In this document: positions 53,015-62,023 of the stretch, one piece after another
How positions within the stretch are numbered: the stretch's first letter is position 1
How the letters are laid out: every line of letters starts with the position of its first letter
The notes under the pieces: model-generated
What the model saw: the letters and a program-made list of their open reading frames with translations, nothing else
Databases searched by the model: none
What the model was told of the DNA's origin: nothing
DNA from: Rubrobacter tropicus
GTDB taxonomy: Bacteria; Actinomycetota; Rubrobacteria; Rubrobacterales; Rubrobacteraceae
Direction: 5' to 3'
NCBI RefSeq assembly: GCF_011492945.1
Contig: NZ_CP045119.1
Location: 2,232,001-2,296,000 of the forward strand
Length of the DNA stretch: 64,000 bases
Program-made: the position numbers and the translations under genes

Positions 53015-54055
53015 GTGTCCCGGTGGAGATCTTTGGTGCATCCAGACGAGGCGTTGCTGGTCCTCGGTTCCCTGCACGCTTTCGCGCAGGACCGGAGGCT
53101 CGACCGCTCGGAGGTGCGGTCACTTCAGGTGGTCCTTGACGGGGAGGTGGGCCACGCGCCCTTCTTCGACGCGTGGGGCGAGTGGGGCGTCGTCTCGTTC
53201 GCCTGGGCCCCAGAGCGGCCCGGGACGGCCTACGTCGCCACCGGCACCGAGCTGCTGGAGGTCGACCTCATAGAACGGCGCGTGAGGGACCTCGGGGTTT
53301 TAGACCTGCACGACGTGCACGAGTTGACCCTGATGGGACGGGTGCTCTGGATCGCCAACACCGGCCGGGACGAGGTCGTGGCCTTCGACGTTGCCCGGGA
53401 ACGCGTCGCGGGACGCGTTCAACTCTCCGCGTACGGCTCGACGCCGAAGATCGTCCCCCGGCCCGTCGAGGACGACGTCCCGGACCGGCGGTTGGCGACC
53501 GACGTGCGGGAGGAGTCGGAGAGGTTCCACTGCAATCAGGTGCTCAAGGGCTTCGACGGACATTACTACGCGCTGGTCCACTACGCGTTGGGCGAATCGC
53601 AGCTGATCCGGCGCGCCGCGCGGCGCCTGATGGGACGCCAGGGCAACGGCGGCGTCATCGACCTCAACGACGGCCGGGTCGTGCCCCTGGGGCTCATGGG
53701 CCCGCACACCTTGAGGAAGGTGGACGGCCATTACCGGGTCTGCGACAGCGGCCGTTCGGCCATAAACGTCTACGACGGAGACTGGACCCTGATGGAGAAG
53801 ATCCCCTCGCAGGGATGGGTGAGGGGCGCGGACGCCTCCGAGAGGCTCGGCATCTACTACGTGGGCATCTCCCAGTTCCGCCGGCGCTACATGGCCCTGA
53901 ACCCCACGGCCCGCCAGACGCCCAACATGGTGCAGGCAATCTCCATAGAGACCGGGGAGCCCGTGGGCGAGATGGTCCTCTCGGGCGTCGAGAGGGTGAC
54001 GAACGTCTACGTGATACCCAGAGAGATTGCCGCATCCATACTGGAGATGCGGTAG
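53015..54055 (+). CDS. Beta-propeller protein, TIGR03032/DUF4915-like
   Basis: 346 residues from a GTG at 53015. Repeated beta strands (VVSFAWAPERPGTAYVATGTELLEVDL, ELTLMGRVLWIANTGRDEVVAFDV, GLMGPHTLRKVDGHYRVCDSG, PSQGWVRGADASERLGIYYVG) fit a propeller. The GWVRG and GPHTL segments resemble the DUF4915/TIGR03032 family found in polysaccharide loci, of unknown function. No signal peptide. Its stop overlaps the start of the sulfotransferase (TAGTG). Confidence 0.7.
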   Translation: MSRWRSLVHPDEALLVLGSLHAFAQDRRLDRSEVRSLQVVLDGEVGHAPFFDAWGEWGVVSFAWAPERPGTAYVATGTELLEVDLIERRVRDLGVLDLHDVHELTLMGRVLWIANTGRDEVVAFDVARERVAGRVQLSAYGSTPKIVPRPVEDDVPDRRLATDVREESERFHCNQVLKGFDGHYYALVHYALGESQLIRRAARRLMGRQGNGGVIDLNDGRVVPLGLMGPHTLRKVDGHYRVCDSGRSAINVYDGDWTLMEKIPSQGWVRGADASERLGIYYVGISQFRRRYMALNPTARQTPNMVQAISIETGEPVGEMVLSGVERVTNVYVIPREIAASILEMR

Positions 54056-55164
54056 TGGCCCGGGTGCGGGGTGACCTTTTCGAGAAAGGTCAAGACGCGA
54101 AGAGCGCGGCTTCCCGCCGGCCTTCCGGGCACGCTGACGAGGTGGGTTGCCCCATCTTCGTCGTCGGGAACAGCCGCAGCGGCACGACGATGATGGGCCG
54201 CGCTCTCGGCCGGCACCCGCACGTTTTTACGATGGGCGAGATCCACTTCTTCGAGCAACTGCGGTCGGCCGGCGGGATGGACGACCGAATGCCGGAGGCG
54301 GAGGCCGTCAGGCTGGCCGCCCGGCTGCTCTGCATCCAGCGCGACGGCTACCTGAGGCAGGGAGACCCGGCGCGTTTCGGCGCGGAAGCCCGTGAAATCC
54401 TGAGCCGGATGCCACGGTCCACGCCGCGGCGGGCCCATACCGCGGCGGAGGTGTTCGAGGGCTTTCTTCTGCACGAGGCCGCGAGGGGCGGCAAGGAGGT
54501 GCCCTGCGACCACACGCCGCGCAACGTCTTCTACATCGGGGAGATACTCCGGCTCTACCCGCGGGCGAGGGTGATCAACCTGGTCCGCGACCCCCGCGAC
54601 GTCCTGCTCTCCCAGAAGCGAAAGTGGAAGCGGCGCTCCCTGGGCGCGAAGGGCATCCCCCCCCGCGAGACCCTGCGGGCGTGGGCCAACTACCACCCGG
54701 TAACGACGAGCAAGCTGTGGAACGCCTCCGTCCGGGCGGCCGACCGGTTCGCCGGCCACGGGCGGGTGCTCTCCCTCCGGTTCGAAGACCTTCTCGCCGA
54801 CCCCGAGGGAGAGCTTCGCGCGGTCTGCGAATTCATCGGCATCTCGTTCGAGGATGGCCTGCTGGAGGTGCCGCAGGTCGGCTCGTCCAGCGGGCGCGAC
54901 CGCCCGGACCGCAAGGGAATAGACCCGGGCAGGGCCGGGAGCTGGAAGAAGGGCGGCCTGGGCGAGGCCGAGCTGTTCCTGTGCCAGAGGGTGACGGCCC
55001 CCCTCATGCGGCGCCACGGCTACTTCGTGGAGCCGGTCGCCCCGAACCCCCTGCGGGTGGCGGGCAGCGTGCTCGCGTTGGGGCCCAAGCTGGCGCTGGC
55101 CCTGGCCGCGAACCTCGGCAGGATAAAGAACCTTCGGGAGGCGCTCGGGAGGCGCCTGTCGTGA
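54055..55164 (+). CDS. Sulfotransferase
   Basis: 369 residues from the GTG at 54055. The 5'-phosphosulfate-binding loop is FVVGNSRSGTTMMGRALGRH and the 3'-phosphate-binding motif RVINLVRDPRDVLLSQK; LSLRFEDLLADPEGELRAVCEFIGI is the usual C-terminal PAPS-family segment. Transfers sulfate from PAPS to an acceptor, here probably the polysaccharide of the locus. The catalytic base is not certain. Overlaps the propeller stop and the next sulfotransferase start. Confidence 0.9.
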   Translation: MARVRGDLFEKGQDAKSAASRRPSGHADEVGCPIFVVGNSRSGTTMMGRALGRHPHVFTMGEIHFFEQLRSAGGMDDRMPEAEAVRLAARLLCIQRDGYLRQGDPARFGAEAREILSRMPRSTPRRAHTAAEVFEGFLLHEAARGGKEVPCDHTPRNVFYIGEILRLYPRARVINLVRDPRDVLLSQKRKWKRRSLGAKGIPPRETLRAWANYHPVTTSKLWNASVRAADRFAGHGRVLSLRFEDLLADPEGELRAVCEFIGISFEDGLLEVPQVGSSSGRDRPDRKGIDPGRAGSWKKGGLGEAELFLCQRVTAPLMRRHGYFVEPVAPNPLRVAGSVLALGPKLALALAANLGRIKNLREALGRRLS

Positions 55165-56177
55165 TAGCCCAGCTCGACCCCCTCTACATCAAGACGCGCC
55201 CGACAAAGGCCGTCTCGCGCCTCGTCAGCTACGCGCTCTTCGAGGGGCGCCCGCTCACGACCAGGGGGCAGTGGATCAACCCGCTCGTCTTCGCCCACTT
55301 CGCCGTAGAGACGCGCCTGCCGCAGCTGACGGAGGTTGAGAAGCCCGTCTTTATCGTAGGCACCGGCAGGAGCGGCTCGACGGTGCTCGGGGTGCTCATG
55401 TCCATGCACCGCGACGTGGGCTTCCTGAACGAGCCGAAGGCCCTGTGGCACGCCGTCTGCCCCGATGGGGACGTCTTCGGCCAATATCCTTCGGATGGGA
55501 CGCCGCGTTACTCCCTCGGTGCGGCGGACGCCACGCAGGACGTGCGCCGCAGGGCGCGGCGCCTGTTCGGGGCTTACCTCAAGGCCACCCGTAGCAGGCG
55601 GGTGGTGGACAAGTACCCGGAGTTGGTCTTCCGGGTTCCTTTCGTGCGCGGGATCTTCCCCGACGCCCGGTTCGTCTTCCTCGTCCGCGACGGGCGGGAC
55701 ACGTGCCGGTCCATAGAGGACTGGTCCGGAAGAAAAGGCGTAAGAAACGCCGGAGAGGTCCACGACTGGTGGGGCGCCGACAACCTCAAGTGGCGCCTGA
55801 TGCTCGATCAACTCGTCCCCAAAGAGGAAGACCTCTCAGGCTCCATCGACGAGATACGCGGCTTCGACCGCCACGTCGACCTGGCGGCGGTGGAGTGGGT
55901 GATCACCATGCGCGAGGGCCTACGCAACGCTGGACGTTACCCGAACAGCTTCCACACCGTCCGCTACGAGTCGCTCGTGGCGAACCCCCGAAAAGAGCTG
56001 TCCGGGTTGATCGACTTCTGCGAGCTGCCGCAAGACGAAACCTTCCTCTCGTTCGCCGAGCAGAAGCTCGTCCCGGCCCCGCCGAAGGACGGAGCCCTGA
56101 GGTTGCACCCGGCGATCCGGGGTCCTTTCGAAGAGACAGCCGGAGCCCTGGGCTATTTGGGGGCGAACAGTGGGTGA
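55161..56177 (+). CDS. Sulfotransferase
   Basis: 338 residues from the GTG at 55161, overlapping the upstream stop (GTGA). The 5' loop is FIVGTGRSGSTVLGVLMSMH and the 3' motif ARFVFLVRDGRDTCRSIEDW; VRYESLVANPRKELSGLIDF follows as in the family. It differs clearly from the sulfotransferase before it, so the pair probably have different acceptors or positions. Gene overlaps the glycosyltransferase start (56170). Confidence 0.88.
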   Translation: MIAQLDPLYIKTRPTKAVSRLVSYALFEGRPLTTRGQWINPLVFAHFAVETRLPQLTEVEKPVFIVGTGRSGSTVLGVLMSMHRDVGFLNEPKALWHAVCPDGDVFGQYPSDGTPRYSLGAADATQDVRRRARRLFGAYLKATRSRRVVDKYPELVFRVPFVRGIFPDARFVFLVRDGRDTCRSIEDWSGRKGVRNAGEVHDWWGADNLKWRLMLDQLVPKEEDLSGSIDEIRGFDRHVDLAAVEWVITMREGLRNAGRYPNSFHTVRYESLVANPRKELSGLIDFCELPQDETFLSFAEQKLVPAPPKDGALRLHPAIRGPFEETAGALGYLGANSG

Positions 56178-57330
56178 AAGTAAAGGCTTGAGGGCCGCGA
56201 TCGTGGAGCCCGTCGGCGGCCACGGCGGCATGGACTACTACGACTTCGGCCTGTGCGAAGCCCTTTCGAAGGCCGGGATCGAGGCCACCCTGTACACCTG
56301 CGACGAAACCTCCTGGAGGTCTCGCGCATTTGGCGTGGAAATTCCTTACCGGGGCGTCTTCGGGGCTGCCCCGGCCTGGCTCCGGGGACTCCGTCACCTC
56401 AGGGGCACCGTCCGGGCGTTGGTGGGCGCGAGGCTCAAGGGGGCGAGGATCTCGCACTTCCACTTCTTCCACGTGGGTCCTCTTGAGCTGTTCGGCGTGC
56501 TGCTCGCGAGATCGCTGGGCATGAGGGTGGTCGTCACCGCCCACGACGTTCAGCCTTTCGTCGAACGCCTCTCGGTGCCCTGGATGGCCGCGCGCGCCTA
56601 CCGGATGGCCGCCCGGGTTATCGCCCAGGGCAGGACTGCCGAGAAGGAACTCGGAGCGCTGCTCGATGTGCCCGCGTCCAGGATCGACGTGGTACCCCAC
56701 GGCAGCTACCTGCCCTTCGTCGGCGAAGCCCCGGCGCGGGGGGCGGCGAGGGCCCGGCTCGGGCTGCCGGAGGAGGCCAGGGTGCTGCTCTTTTTCGGGC
56801 AGATCAAGGCGGTCAAGGGGCTCGACCTCCTGATCCGGGCCATGCCGCGGGTTCTACGGGAACATCCCGATACGGTCCTGCTGGTGGCCGGTAAGGCTTG
56901 GAAGGACGACCTCAGGCGCTACCGCGCGCAGATCGAGGCTTTGGGCATCGCCGAGAGTTGCGTCTTACACACCCGCTACATCCCAGACGAGGACGTGGCT
57001 GCGTACTACGCCGCCGCGGACGTGGTCGTCCTGCCTTACCGCAGGATCTACCAGAGCGGCGTCCTCTTGATGGCGATGAGCCACGGGAGGCCGGTCGTTG
57101 CCTCGGACCTCCCCGGCATGACGGAGGTCGTCTCAGACGGCGTCACCGGTTATTTGTTCGCCGCCGGAAACGCGCAGGCCCTCGCCGCGAGGCTCGCCGG
57201 CGTGCTGGGCGAAGACGGGGAGCTACGCCGGACCGCCCAGAGGGCCCTGCGGTACGTGGAGGAGCACCACGACTGGGAAAGGATCGGCGCGATGACGGCG
57301 GCGTGTTACCGATCGGCCCTGAAAGGTTAG
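56170..57330 (+). CDS. Glycosyltransferase, GT4-like
   Basis: 386 residues. Rossmann GT-B fold: N-terminal AAIVEPVGGHGGMDYYDFGLCEAL, the hinge region HGSYLPFVGE, then LFFGQIKAVKGLDLLIRAMP, VLHTRYIPDEDVAAYYAAADVVVLPY, SGVLLMAMSHGRPVVASDLPGMTEVVSDGVTGYLF with the conserved Glu of the E-x7-E-type region. Donor unknown. Start GTG 56170, overlapping the sulfotransferase. Confidence 0.92.
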   Translation: MGESKGLRAAIVEPVGGHGGMDYYDFGLCEALSKAGIEATLYTCDETSWRSRAFGVEIPYRGVFGAAPAWLRGLRHLRGTVRALVGARLKGARISHFHFFHVGPLELFGVLLARSLGMRVVVTAHDVQPFVERLSVPWMAARAYRMAARVIAQGRTAEKELGALLDVPASRIDVVPHGSYLPFVGEAPARGAARARLGLPEEARVLLFFGQIKAVKGLDLLIRAMPRVLREHPDTVLLVAGKAWKDDLRRYRAQIEALGIAESCVLHTRYIPDEDVAAYYAAADVVVLPYRRIYQSGVLLMAMSHGRPVVASDLPGMTEVVSDGVTGYLFAAGNAQALAARLAGVLGEDGELRRTAQRALRYVEEHHDWERIGAMTAACYRSALKG

Positions 57331-57336
57331 CCCATC

Positions 57337-58527
57337 ATGGAGATTCACGGAGACAAAGCGGTTGCCTTCTGCGGGACGCGCGGCGTGCCGGCCAACTACG
57401 GCGGCTTCGAGACCGCCGTGGACGAGATCAGCCACCGCTTCGTAGAGCGCGGGCGCGACTGCGTGGTGTTCTGCCGAAAGTCGGCCGGGGGCAAGGTCCT
57501 CGAGGTCCACGGGGGTCGCAGGTTGATCTACGTGACGGGCAGCTCCGCGCGCGCCCTCGACACGTTCGTGTCGGCGTTCCAGACGGGGTGGCACCTGCTG
57601 CGCCACCGCGAACGGTACGGCCACGTCTTCTGGTTCAACAACGCCAACCTCCCGGGCATACTGCTGACGCTGCTCGCCGGCCTGCCCGTGTCGGTGAACA
57701 CCGACGGCATGGAGTGGCGCAGGGCCAAATGGAGCTGGCCCTTCAAGGCCTACTACTTCCTTTCGTCTTTCCTCATCTCGCGGCTGTGCGGGTCCCTAAT
57801 CTCCGACTCCAGGGCCATCCAGGATTACTACAGGAAGGTCTTCTTCAAGAAGACGCAGTTCGTCCCGTACGGCATACCGGGGACGCCGCCGGTCGCCCGG
57901 GAGAAGCGGCGGGAGGTGCTCCGCGAGTACGGCCTGCGGCCCGGGCGCTATTTCCTGCAGATCACACGCTTCGAGCCGGACAACCTGGTGCTCGAAGCGG
58001 CGCACGCATTCCGGGCGTCGCGGCTCTGCGAAGACGGGTTTGCGTTCTTGCTGATCGGATACCAGCACGACACGCCTTACGCCCGGCGGGTTAAGGAGCT
58101 CCAAGGCCGCGATGGAGTTCGGGTGGCGAGCGCCGTCTACGACGCCGGGGTCCTGGCGGTTCTAAGGGAGAACTGCTTCTGCTACGTCCACGGCAACACC
58201 GTGGGCGGCACCAACCCCGCCCTGCTGGAGGCGATGGAAGGCTGCCCGAGGGTGCTCGCCGTCGACGGGCCTTTCAGCCGGGAGGTCGTGGGAGAAGACG
58301 GCCTCTTCTTCACCCCGGACGGCATGGTGAACGCCTTCCGCGACGTTCTCGCCAGACCGGCCGGCCCGGCCCTGCGGGAGCGGGCGCGGTCTCTGTACCA
58401 GTGGGACGCGGTCGCGGAAGGCTACGTCCGGCTGACCGAGGGCAAGCCCGCGAACTACCGTCCCGAGAAACCCGGCCCGGCCCGGGAGCGCCCGCAGAGG
58501 CTGGCGACAAAGGAGCGCGGGGCGTGA
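57337..58527 (+). CDS. Glycosyltransferase, DUF1972/GT4-like
   Basis: 396 residues. Begins VAFCGTRGVPANYGGFETAVDEIS, the conserved start of DUF1972-type rhamnosyl- and related glycosyltransferases, then LLTLLAGLPVSVNTDGMEWRR and SDSRAIQDYYRKVF, YFLQITRFEPDNLVLEA, and CYVHGNTVGGTNPALLEAMEGC (donor-binding end). Donor possibly a deoxysugar; not proven. ATG 57337 follows the previous stop by 6 bases. Confidence 0.92.
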   Translation: MEIHGDKAVAFCGTRGVPANYGGFETAVDEISHRFVERGRDCVVFCRKSAGGKVLEVHGGRRLIYVTGSSARALDTFVSAFQTGWHLLRHRERYGHVFWFNNANLPGILLTLLAGLPVSVNTDGMEWRRAKWSWPFKAYYFLSSFLISRLCGSLISDSRAIQDYYRKVFFKKTQFVPYGIPGTPPVAREKRREVLREYGLRPGRYFLQITRFEPDNLVLEAAHAFRASRLCEDGFAFLLIGYQHDTPYARRVKELQGRDGVRVASAVYDAGVLAVLRENCFCYVHGNTVGGTNPALLEAMEGCPRVLAVDGPFSREVVGEDGLFFTPDGMVNAFRDVLARPAGPALRERARSLYQWDAVAEGYVRLTEGKPANYRPEKPGPARERPQRLATKERGA

Positions 58528-59957
58528 CCGAAGATGGAGCGCCCCGCGAGGCTTCGGGAAGGGCCGGGGTGACGTCCACCCGAACCTCCGTCGAAGGCGA
58601 GATCCTGCGCGGCGCCGTCCGCGCCTTCGAACGGGCGGGCCTCGGGTTCTGCGTGCTGAACTCCTACGCGGACTACCCGGAGCGCATAGGCTCGGACGTC
58701 GACGCCGTCGCGGAAGACCCGGCCCGTCTCCCCCGCCTCCTGTCCGAAAGCCGAAACGCCACGCTGGTGCAGGCCGCGCGCACCAGGGCGGCGGCCGCGA
58801 CCTACTACGTCCTGTGCCGGTGGCACGAAGGCAGGCCCCGGTTCCTCACCCTCCACGTCGGCGCGGATTGCCGGCGCCACGGCCGGGTGTTTTTGCGGGC
58901 GGAGGAGTTCCTGGAAGATTCGCGGCCCTTCGAGTTCTTCAGGGTGCCCTCCCCCGCCCCCGAGTTCGCCGCCTACCTGGTGAAGAAGGTTCACCAGGGC
59001 TCCCTGGAGGAGTCCCGGGCCCGGCGGCTGGGCGAGCTCTACCGAGAGGACCCTGCGGGATGCGGGCGGTACCTGCGCCGCCTCCTTCCGGCGGCGGAAG
59101 CGTGCCTGGTCGCGGAGGCCGCGGAGGGCGGGGACTGGGGGCCCGTGCGGGCGCGGATGGCGCGCCTGCGAGGGGCGATGTCCGGCAGGGTGGACTGGGA
59201 ACGGCCTCTGGAGGTCCTGCTAAACAGCCTGGGAGATCACTGGAAGCGCCTGCAAAACGCCGTCAGGCCGCCCGGCCTCATGGTGGCCGTCCTCGGCGTG
59301 GACGGGGCCGGCAAGAGCACGGTGATGGCCGCGCTCGAGCGGGACCTCGGCCCGGCCTTCTGGTCGACAAAGCAGTACCACGGGCGGGCCCTCGAATCGC
59401 CCCTGCGGTGGACGAAGAGGGTCCGCGAACAACGCCGGCGGCGGGACGCCGAGATAGAGGCCGAGGCCGGAAGATCCCAGAAGAAGCCGCGCGACCCGCA
59501 CGCGAAATCCCTGCGGGGGCTCGGCCTCTCCCTGGTCAAGCTCGGCGCCTGGTGGGCAGACTTCACCTTCCTCGGGTACGTCCTGGACGTGCACCCGCGC
59601 CTGCGACGCTCGGGGCTCGTGCTCTTCGACCGCTACTACCAGGATCTCCTCGTGGACCCGAGGCGCCACCGCTACGGGGGACCGCTGTGGCTGGCCCGGT
59701 TCGCCGGGCGCTTCTTTCCGAGGCCCGATCTCGTGATCCTCCTCGACGCCGCGCCCGAGGTCCTCTACGCCCGCAAACGGGAGGTGTCCCTCCGGGAGAC
59801 GACCCGGCAACGGGAAGCCTACCTGGATCTGGTGCGAAAGATTCCCAACGGCCGCGTGGTGGACGCGTCGAGATCCCCCCGAGAAGTCGCGGCGCAGGTC
59901 GAGAAGCTCATCCTGGACCACATGTCCGAACGCACGGCCCGACGGCTGGGGCTCTGA
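58524..59957 (+). CDS. Nucleotidyltransferase-like / thymidylate kinase-like fusion
   Basis: 477 residues from the GTG at 58524 (AAAGGAG upstream; overlaps previous stop). The N-terminal 120 residues read FCVLNSYADYPERIGSDVDAVAED, a nucleotidyltransferase-like GSDVD pattern. The C-terminal half is a P-loop kinase domain: VAVLGVDGAGKSTVMAALERDL (near 255-275), LVLFDRYYQDLLVDPRRHR and VILLDAAPEVLYARK, resembling thymidylate kinases. Found in polysaccharide loci of several bacteria; role unclear. It could modify a lipid or sugar phosphate rather than dTMP. Confidence 0.7.
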   Translation: MTEDGAPREASGRAGVTSTRTSVEGEILRGAVRAFERAGLGFCVLNSYADYPERIGSDVDAVAEDPARLPRLLSESRNATLVQAARTRAAAATYYVLCRWHEGRPRFLTLHVGADCRRHGRVFLRAEEFLEDSRPFEFFRVPSPAPEFAAYLVKKVHQGSLEESRARRLGELYREDPAGCGRYLRRLLPAAEACLVAEAAEGGDWGPVRARMARLRGAMSGRVDWERPLEVLLNSLGDHWKRLQNAVRPPGLMVAVLGVDGAGKSTVMAALERDLGPAFWSTKQYHGRALESPLRWTKRVREQRRRRDAEIEAEAGRSQKKPRDPHAKSLRGLGLSLVKLGAWWADFTFLGYVLDVHPRLRRSGLVLFDRYYQDLLVDPRRHRYGGPLWLARFAGRFFPRPDLVILLDAAPEVLYARKREVSLRETTRQREAYLDLVRKIPNGRVVDASRSPREVAAQVEKLILDHMSERTARRLGL

Positions 59958-60202
59958 CGACCCATAACCCGTCTTTCGCGCGTCGTGCGGGCCGCCCGCC
60001 GCCACGGCGGCCTGCAGGCTCCTTGCCGGTGAGGTGGGAGGATTTTCCTATAGCTCCCCGGCGCCTCTCGCGGTAGCCTGCCACTGCGACGAGACCCGTT
60101 GGGCCCGGTGGGAAAGACGAACCGTACTCGGGCCGTCGGGCCCATCGCTATAGGTCTCGCGACACGACATCCTGCGGCCGCGAGCGGGAAGGAGAGGAGA
60201 GC

Positions 60203-60853
60203 ATGGAACCCAACGCTGAGGGCGTCTCCTCGTGGCGGGTCGAGGGAGACTGGTTCGACGTCTGCAGGTGCGACATCCCGTGCCCCTGCGAGTTCGCCCA
60301 GGCCCCGACCGACAACTGGTGCCAGGGTGTCCTCGCCTGGCACGTCCGCGAAGGGCACTACGGCGACGTTCGGTTGGACGGGTTGAACCTCGTCGGGGTC
60401 GCCGCCTTCGAGGGGAACGTCTGGGCCGGGGAGGGGAAGGTCACCATGGGCCTGTACATCGACGAGCGGGCCGACGAGGGGCAGCGTGAGGCGCTGCAGC
60501 GGATCTTCGGCGGCCAGGGCGGCGGTTTCCCCGCGGAGTTCGCCGAGCTGGTCGGGGAGATGCGCGGCGTCGAGTTCGCGCCCATAGAGTTCGAGGTCGC
60601 AGACGACCTGGCCTACTGGCGGGCGGAGGTACCGGGTAGGGTCCAGGCCAGCGCCGAAGCCCTGACCGGGCCGACGACGCCACCCGGCGCACGGGTGCAG
60701 TTGCTCAACCCGCCGGGCAGCGAGGTGGGCCCGAACCAGGGGGCGGCCACCTGGGGCAGGGCCGTAACCGACCGGGTGGAGGGCTTCGGGTTCGAGTGGG
60801 AGTGGGACGGCAAGTCGAGCAAGCATATCCCCTTCGACTGGAGCGGCCCTTAG
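60203..60853 (+). CDS. DUF1326 protein with CxC...CxC motif
   Basis: 216 residues from ATG 60203 with GGAGAGGAG upstream. It begins WRVEGDWFDVCRCDIPCPCEFAQAP; Cys 21, 23, 27 and 29 form a CxCxxxCxC motif fit for metal binding. The remainder is beta-rich, with GEGKVTMGLYID and FAPIEFEVADDLAYW. Function unknown; DUF1326 proteins are usually paired with DUF2182 membrane proteins, as here. Confidence 0.85.
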   Translation: MEPNAEGVSSWRVEGDWFDVCRCDIPCPCEFAQAPTDNWCQGVLAWHVREGHYGDVRLDGLNLVGVAAFEGNVWAGEGKVTMGLYIDERADEGQREALQRIFGGQGGGFPAEFAELVGEMRGVEFAPIEFEVADDLAYWRAEVPGRVQASAEALTGPTTPPGARVQLLNPPGSEVGPNQGAATWGRAVTDRVEGFGFEWEWDGKSSKHIPFDWSGP

Positions 60854-60855
60854 CC

Positions 60856-61653
60856 TTGACCGGTCTAGAGCGGTCAAGCGCGTTCTCGCCCCCGGTCTTC
60901 GGGAGGTGGCGCAGGTCCGAGAACCTCGTCCCGGCGCTGGTCCTGCTCGCCCTGGCGGCGGCGGGATGGGCTTACGCCATCCGTCAGGCAGGCGCCGCGC
61001 ACGGAATGGACCCGGCGATGGATGGCCTGTCGTCGGGCGGGGCCTGGGGTCCGGCATCCTTCCTTTTCGGTTGGACGGCGATGATGGCGGCCATGATGAT
61101 CCCCGCCACGCTTCCCCTGATCCTGCTCTACCGCGTCTTCGCCCGCAACCGGCTGGACAAGGGCCGGGCCGGGGTGGCGGCGCTGCTCGCTGGTTACGTC
61201 GCGGTCTGGGCCGCCGCAGGGCTGCCGGTCTACGCCTACTCGCTCTTCGGTGGATGGGCCGGTCCCCCGGCGGCGGCGTTGCCGGCGTTGCTACTGATCG
61301 TCGGGGGCGCCTACCAGTTTACGCCGCTCAAGAGGGGCTGCCACGTCCGGTGCAGCAGCCCCCTGTTCTTTCTGGTGCGGAGGTGGAGGCCGGGACCAAC
61401 GGGTGCCCTGAGGCTGGGCGCGATCCACGGCGTCGACTGCGTGGGCTGCTGCGCCGGGCTGATGGCGGGGCTGGTGGCGCTCGGCACGATGAACCCCGCC
61501 TGGATGCTCACGGTCGCCGTCGTCGTCTTCGTCGAGAAGACGATCCCGGGCGGCCACCGCGTCGCCCATCCCCTCGGCGCCCTCATGATCCTGGGCGGCG
61601 TGCTGCTGGGGGCGTCCTTGATAGACGGGACCTCACCAGGCATGGAACCATAG
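60856..61653 (+). CDS. DUF2182 metal-binding membrane protein
   Basis: 265 residues from a TTG at 60856. About six to seven membrane helices: LVPALVLLALAAAGWAYAIR, the family motif TAMMAAMMIPATLPLILLY, VAALLAGYVAVWAAAGLPV, YQFTPLKRGCHVRCSSP and GAIHGVDCVGCCAGLMAGLVAL. The Met-rich first motif and Cys pairs suggest copper or another soft metal, by analogy. Follows the DUF1326 gene after 2 bases; a functional pair is likely. Confidence 0.85.
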   Translation: MTGLERSSAFSPPVFGRWRRSENLVPALVLLALAAAGWAYAIRQAGAAHGMDPAMDGLSSGGAWGPASFLFGWTAMMAAMMIPATLPLILLYRVFARNRLDKGRAGVAALLAGYVAVWAAAGLPVYAYSLFGGWAGPPAAALPALLLIVGGAYQFTPLKRGCHVRCSSPLFFLVRRWRPGPTGALRLGAIHGVDCVGCCAGLMAGLVALGTMNPAWMLTVAVVVFVEKTIPGGHRVAHPLGALMILGGVLLGASLIDGTSPGMEP

Positions 61654-62023
61654 ACCCCTCCCGGGCGCGGACAGCCCGGACAACCTTGCACGGCGGCCCC
61701 CGCGGCATGCATGCAAACACTTTGGTGCGTGGCAACGCTTGACACCCGCCGATGCCTAATGCCGGTTAAAGTGCGTTTGTTTCCGCCATCCCGCCTTTTG
61801 TACAGAAGTTCGCCGTAAATTTGCGTCAAGATTCGTCGTCACGAATTGGGTGAGGGAAGCGGAGATCCGGAACAGGCAGGGGTGGCGTTCCCCCAACCCG
61901 ATGGAAGCAGAGACATTTGGGCCCACGAACCACACCAACCCGCGGCGCCGCGTTTCATCGCCCTGGCCCACGCCTTCACGGGCTTTGCACGGGGCCGTGC
62001 GTCGCGACCCGGAGGGCTGACGG
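61654..62023. other. Gene-free stretch before the ligase gene
   Basis: 370 bases without a convincing gene. It holds the two-part motif at 61716-61779, a consensus TTGACA at 61739-61744, and an AT-rich patch near 61800-61850. Promoter of the ligase-like gene is expected here. Confidence 0.45.
61716..61779 (+). promoter_or_regulatory. Second copy of the two-part CACTTTGG motif
   Basis: AACACTTTGGTGCGTG (61716-61731) and GTGCGTTTG (61771-61779), the second part starting 55 bases after the first, exactly as at 52843/52898. It lies 308 bases before the O-antigen ligase-like gene (62024). Confidence 0.5.

Noticed and set aside
61739-61760. Sigma-70-type promoter (TTGACA with TAATGC)
   Set aside because: Spacing between the hexamers is about 12 bases, too short for a standard promoter.
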